A stretch of DNA of 6,311 bases from Methanobacteriota archaeon. Lineage in GTDB: Archaea > Halobacteriota > Syntropharchaeia > DAOWMC01. The translations under genes were made by a program, and so were the position numbers. Below the pieces are notes generated by a model. The model had not been told where the DNA came from. It did no database searches and saw nothing but the letters and a program-made list of their open reading frames with translations. The stretch spans positions 1 through 6,311 of the forward strand of contig DAOWMC010000070.1 in NCBI GenBank assembly GCA_030643285.1, given 5' to 3'. Positions 5,690 to 6,311 of this stretch are shown one piece after another. Positions within the stretch are counted from its first letter, which is position 1; each line of letters opens with the position of its first letter.

Positions 5690-6295
5690 TTAAATGCAAA
5701 TCTTTTCTGCCAAACTTAATGTGATATTGGCTTCAACGATTCCAGCGATTACTATCAGCACCATGGAAACGCCTGATAGTATTAAAAAATCCTTGATCTC
5801 TTCCCGGTTTAAGATATAATCTTTTTTATTTCCAAGGTATCGTATCAATTCATACGGCATCTTGAAACCGGCGGCTCCTGCAATGAACAGTGCAGAAAGT
5901 TCAAAAACACCATGTGGAAGAATCAGTAATGACAGTGTTGTAGGCGATAAACCTTTTTGCGTTGAAGCCATGATTACCACCCCAATTGTAATTCCGTTAA
6001 CGAATAAATTAAATAACGTTATCAAACCAAGAAAAAATGAGCCTGAGATTAAAGCCAGCACCTCGATCCCATTATGTTTTATTAAAAGGGAAGTTATCTC
6101 AAGGTTGGTGAACTGATTCAAGGGAGATTCCGGGTGTGTTTCCTCATACTCAAATGAGGCTGATACGTCTCCCCAATAAGTGATTACAGAACCCACCAAA
6201 AATCCACTAAAAAAGATTATGATGGAAATGGCAAATAGCATTTTGTTATGCTTGAAGCACCTTTTTAACCCTTCCTTAAATATATCTTTTTCCAT
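5690..6295 (-). CDS. SpoIIM / DUF95 family integral membrane protein
   Basis: The 201-residue product carries the SpoIIM-family signatures LPHGVFEL (126-133), followed by SALFIAGAAGFKM, the NG pair at 100-101 after a long hydrophobic stretch, and GIVEANIT (185-192). Membrane spans are predicted by eye at about 20-40, 77-110 (probably two close spans), 119-143 and 169-188. In endospore formers SpoIIM belongs to the engulfment complex. Archaeal members have no spores to engulf, and their role is unknown. The ATG at 6295 follows GGGGTGG (6309-6303) with seven bases between, so the start is well supported. The upstream sequence is cut off by the window edge, so a promoter or an upstream operon partner cannot be seen. 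It converges on the Yip1-like gene with only 17 bases between stops and no clear hairpin. Confidence 0.85.
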   Translation of the reverse strand: MEKDIFKEGLKRCFKHNKMLFAISIIIFFSGFLVGSVITYWGDVSASFEYEETHPESPLNQFTNLEITSLLIKHNGIEVLALISGSFFLGLITLFNLFVNGITIGVVIMASTQKGLSPTTLSLLILPHGVFELSALFIAGAAGFKMPYELIRYLGNKKDYILNREEIKDFLILSGVSMVLIVIAGIVEANITLSLAEKICI

Positions 6296-6311
6296 CTCTT
6301 TTCCACCCCGT

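Noticed and set aside
1..6311. CRISPR array, tRNA or rRNA gene, defence system
   Set aside because: No regularly spaced repeats, tRNA-like cloverleaf, rRNA motif or defence-type protein was seen on either strand.

Overview
The window looks archaeal. Genes have A/T-rich TATA-like boxes a short distance upstream, and several have GGGG/GGTG-type ribosome binding sites or apparently no leader. The gene families (archaeal wyosine synthase Taw1/TYW1, the UPF0280/COG2122 family, a SpoIIM/DUF95 membrane protein, a Yip1-type membrane protein and an HdrD-like CCG protein) are typical of methanogens and their relatives. The UPF0280 protein most resembles what I remember of Methanosarcina homologues, so Methanosarcinales or a related lineage such as the ANME-2/Methanoperedens group is my best guess. 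That placement is inference from memory, not a search.

Layout. Positions 1-179 (minus) hold the N-terminus of an ISAzo13-type transposase that runs off the left edge. Positions 180-429 are non-coding and contain a perfect hairpin plus A/T-rich promoter-like sequence. Positions 430-1131 (plus) encode a UPF0280 protein. It converges, through a hairpin at 1144-1172, on a minus-strand two-gene operon: a GlcD-like FAD oxidoreductase (3820-2345) followed 12 bp later by an HdrD-like iron-sulfur protein (2332-1169). From a divergent intergenic region, Taw1 (about 3963-4883) runs on the plus strand. A Yip1-like membrane protein (5013-5672, plus) with its own TATA box follows, converging on a SpoIIM-like membrane protein (6295-5690, minus).

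How the genes may work together. The FAD protein and the iron-sulfur protein form a GlcD/GlcF-style dehydrogenase: substrate oxidised at FAD, electrons passed through two 4Fe-4S clusters to two cysteine-rich CCG domains. Neither the 2-hydroxyacid-type substrate nor the electron acceptor can be named from the sequence. The other genes appear to be independent units: tRNA(Phe) modification (Taw1), a possible role in sulfide assimilation (UPF0280), and two membrane proteins of unknown role.

I found no clear novel multi-gene system. The most useful second looks are the probable non-ATG start of taw1, the unassigned substrate and acceptor of the FAD/iron-sulfur pair, and the hairpin next to the insertion sequence.
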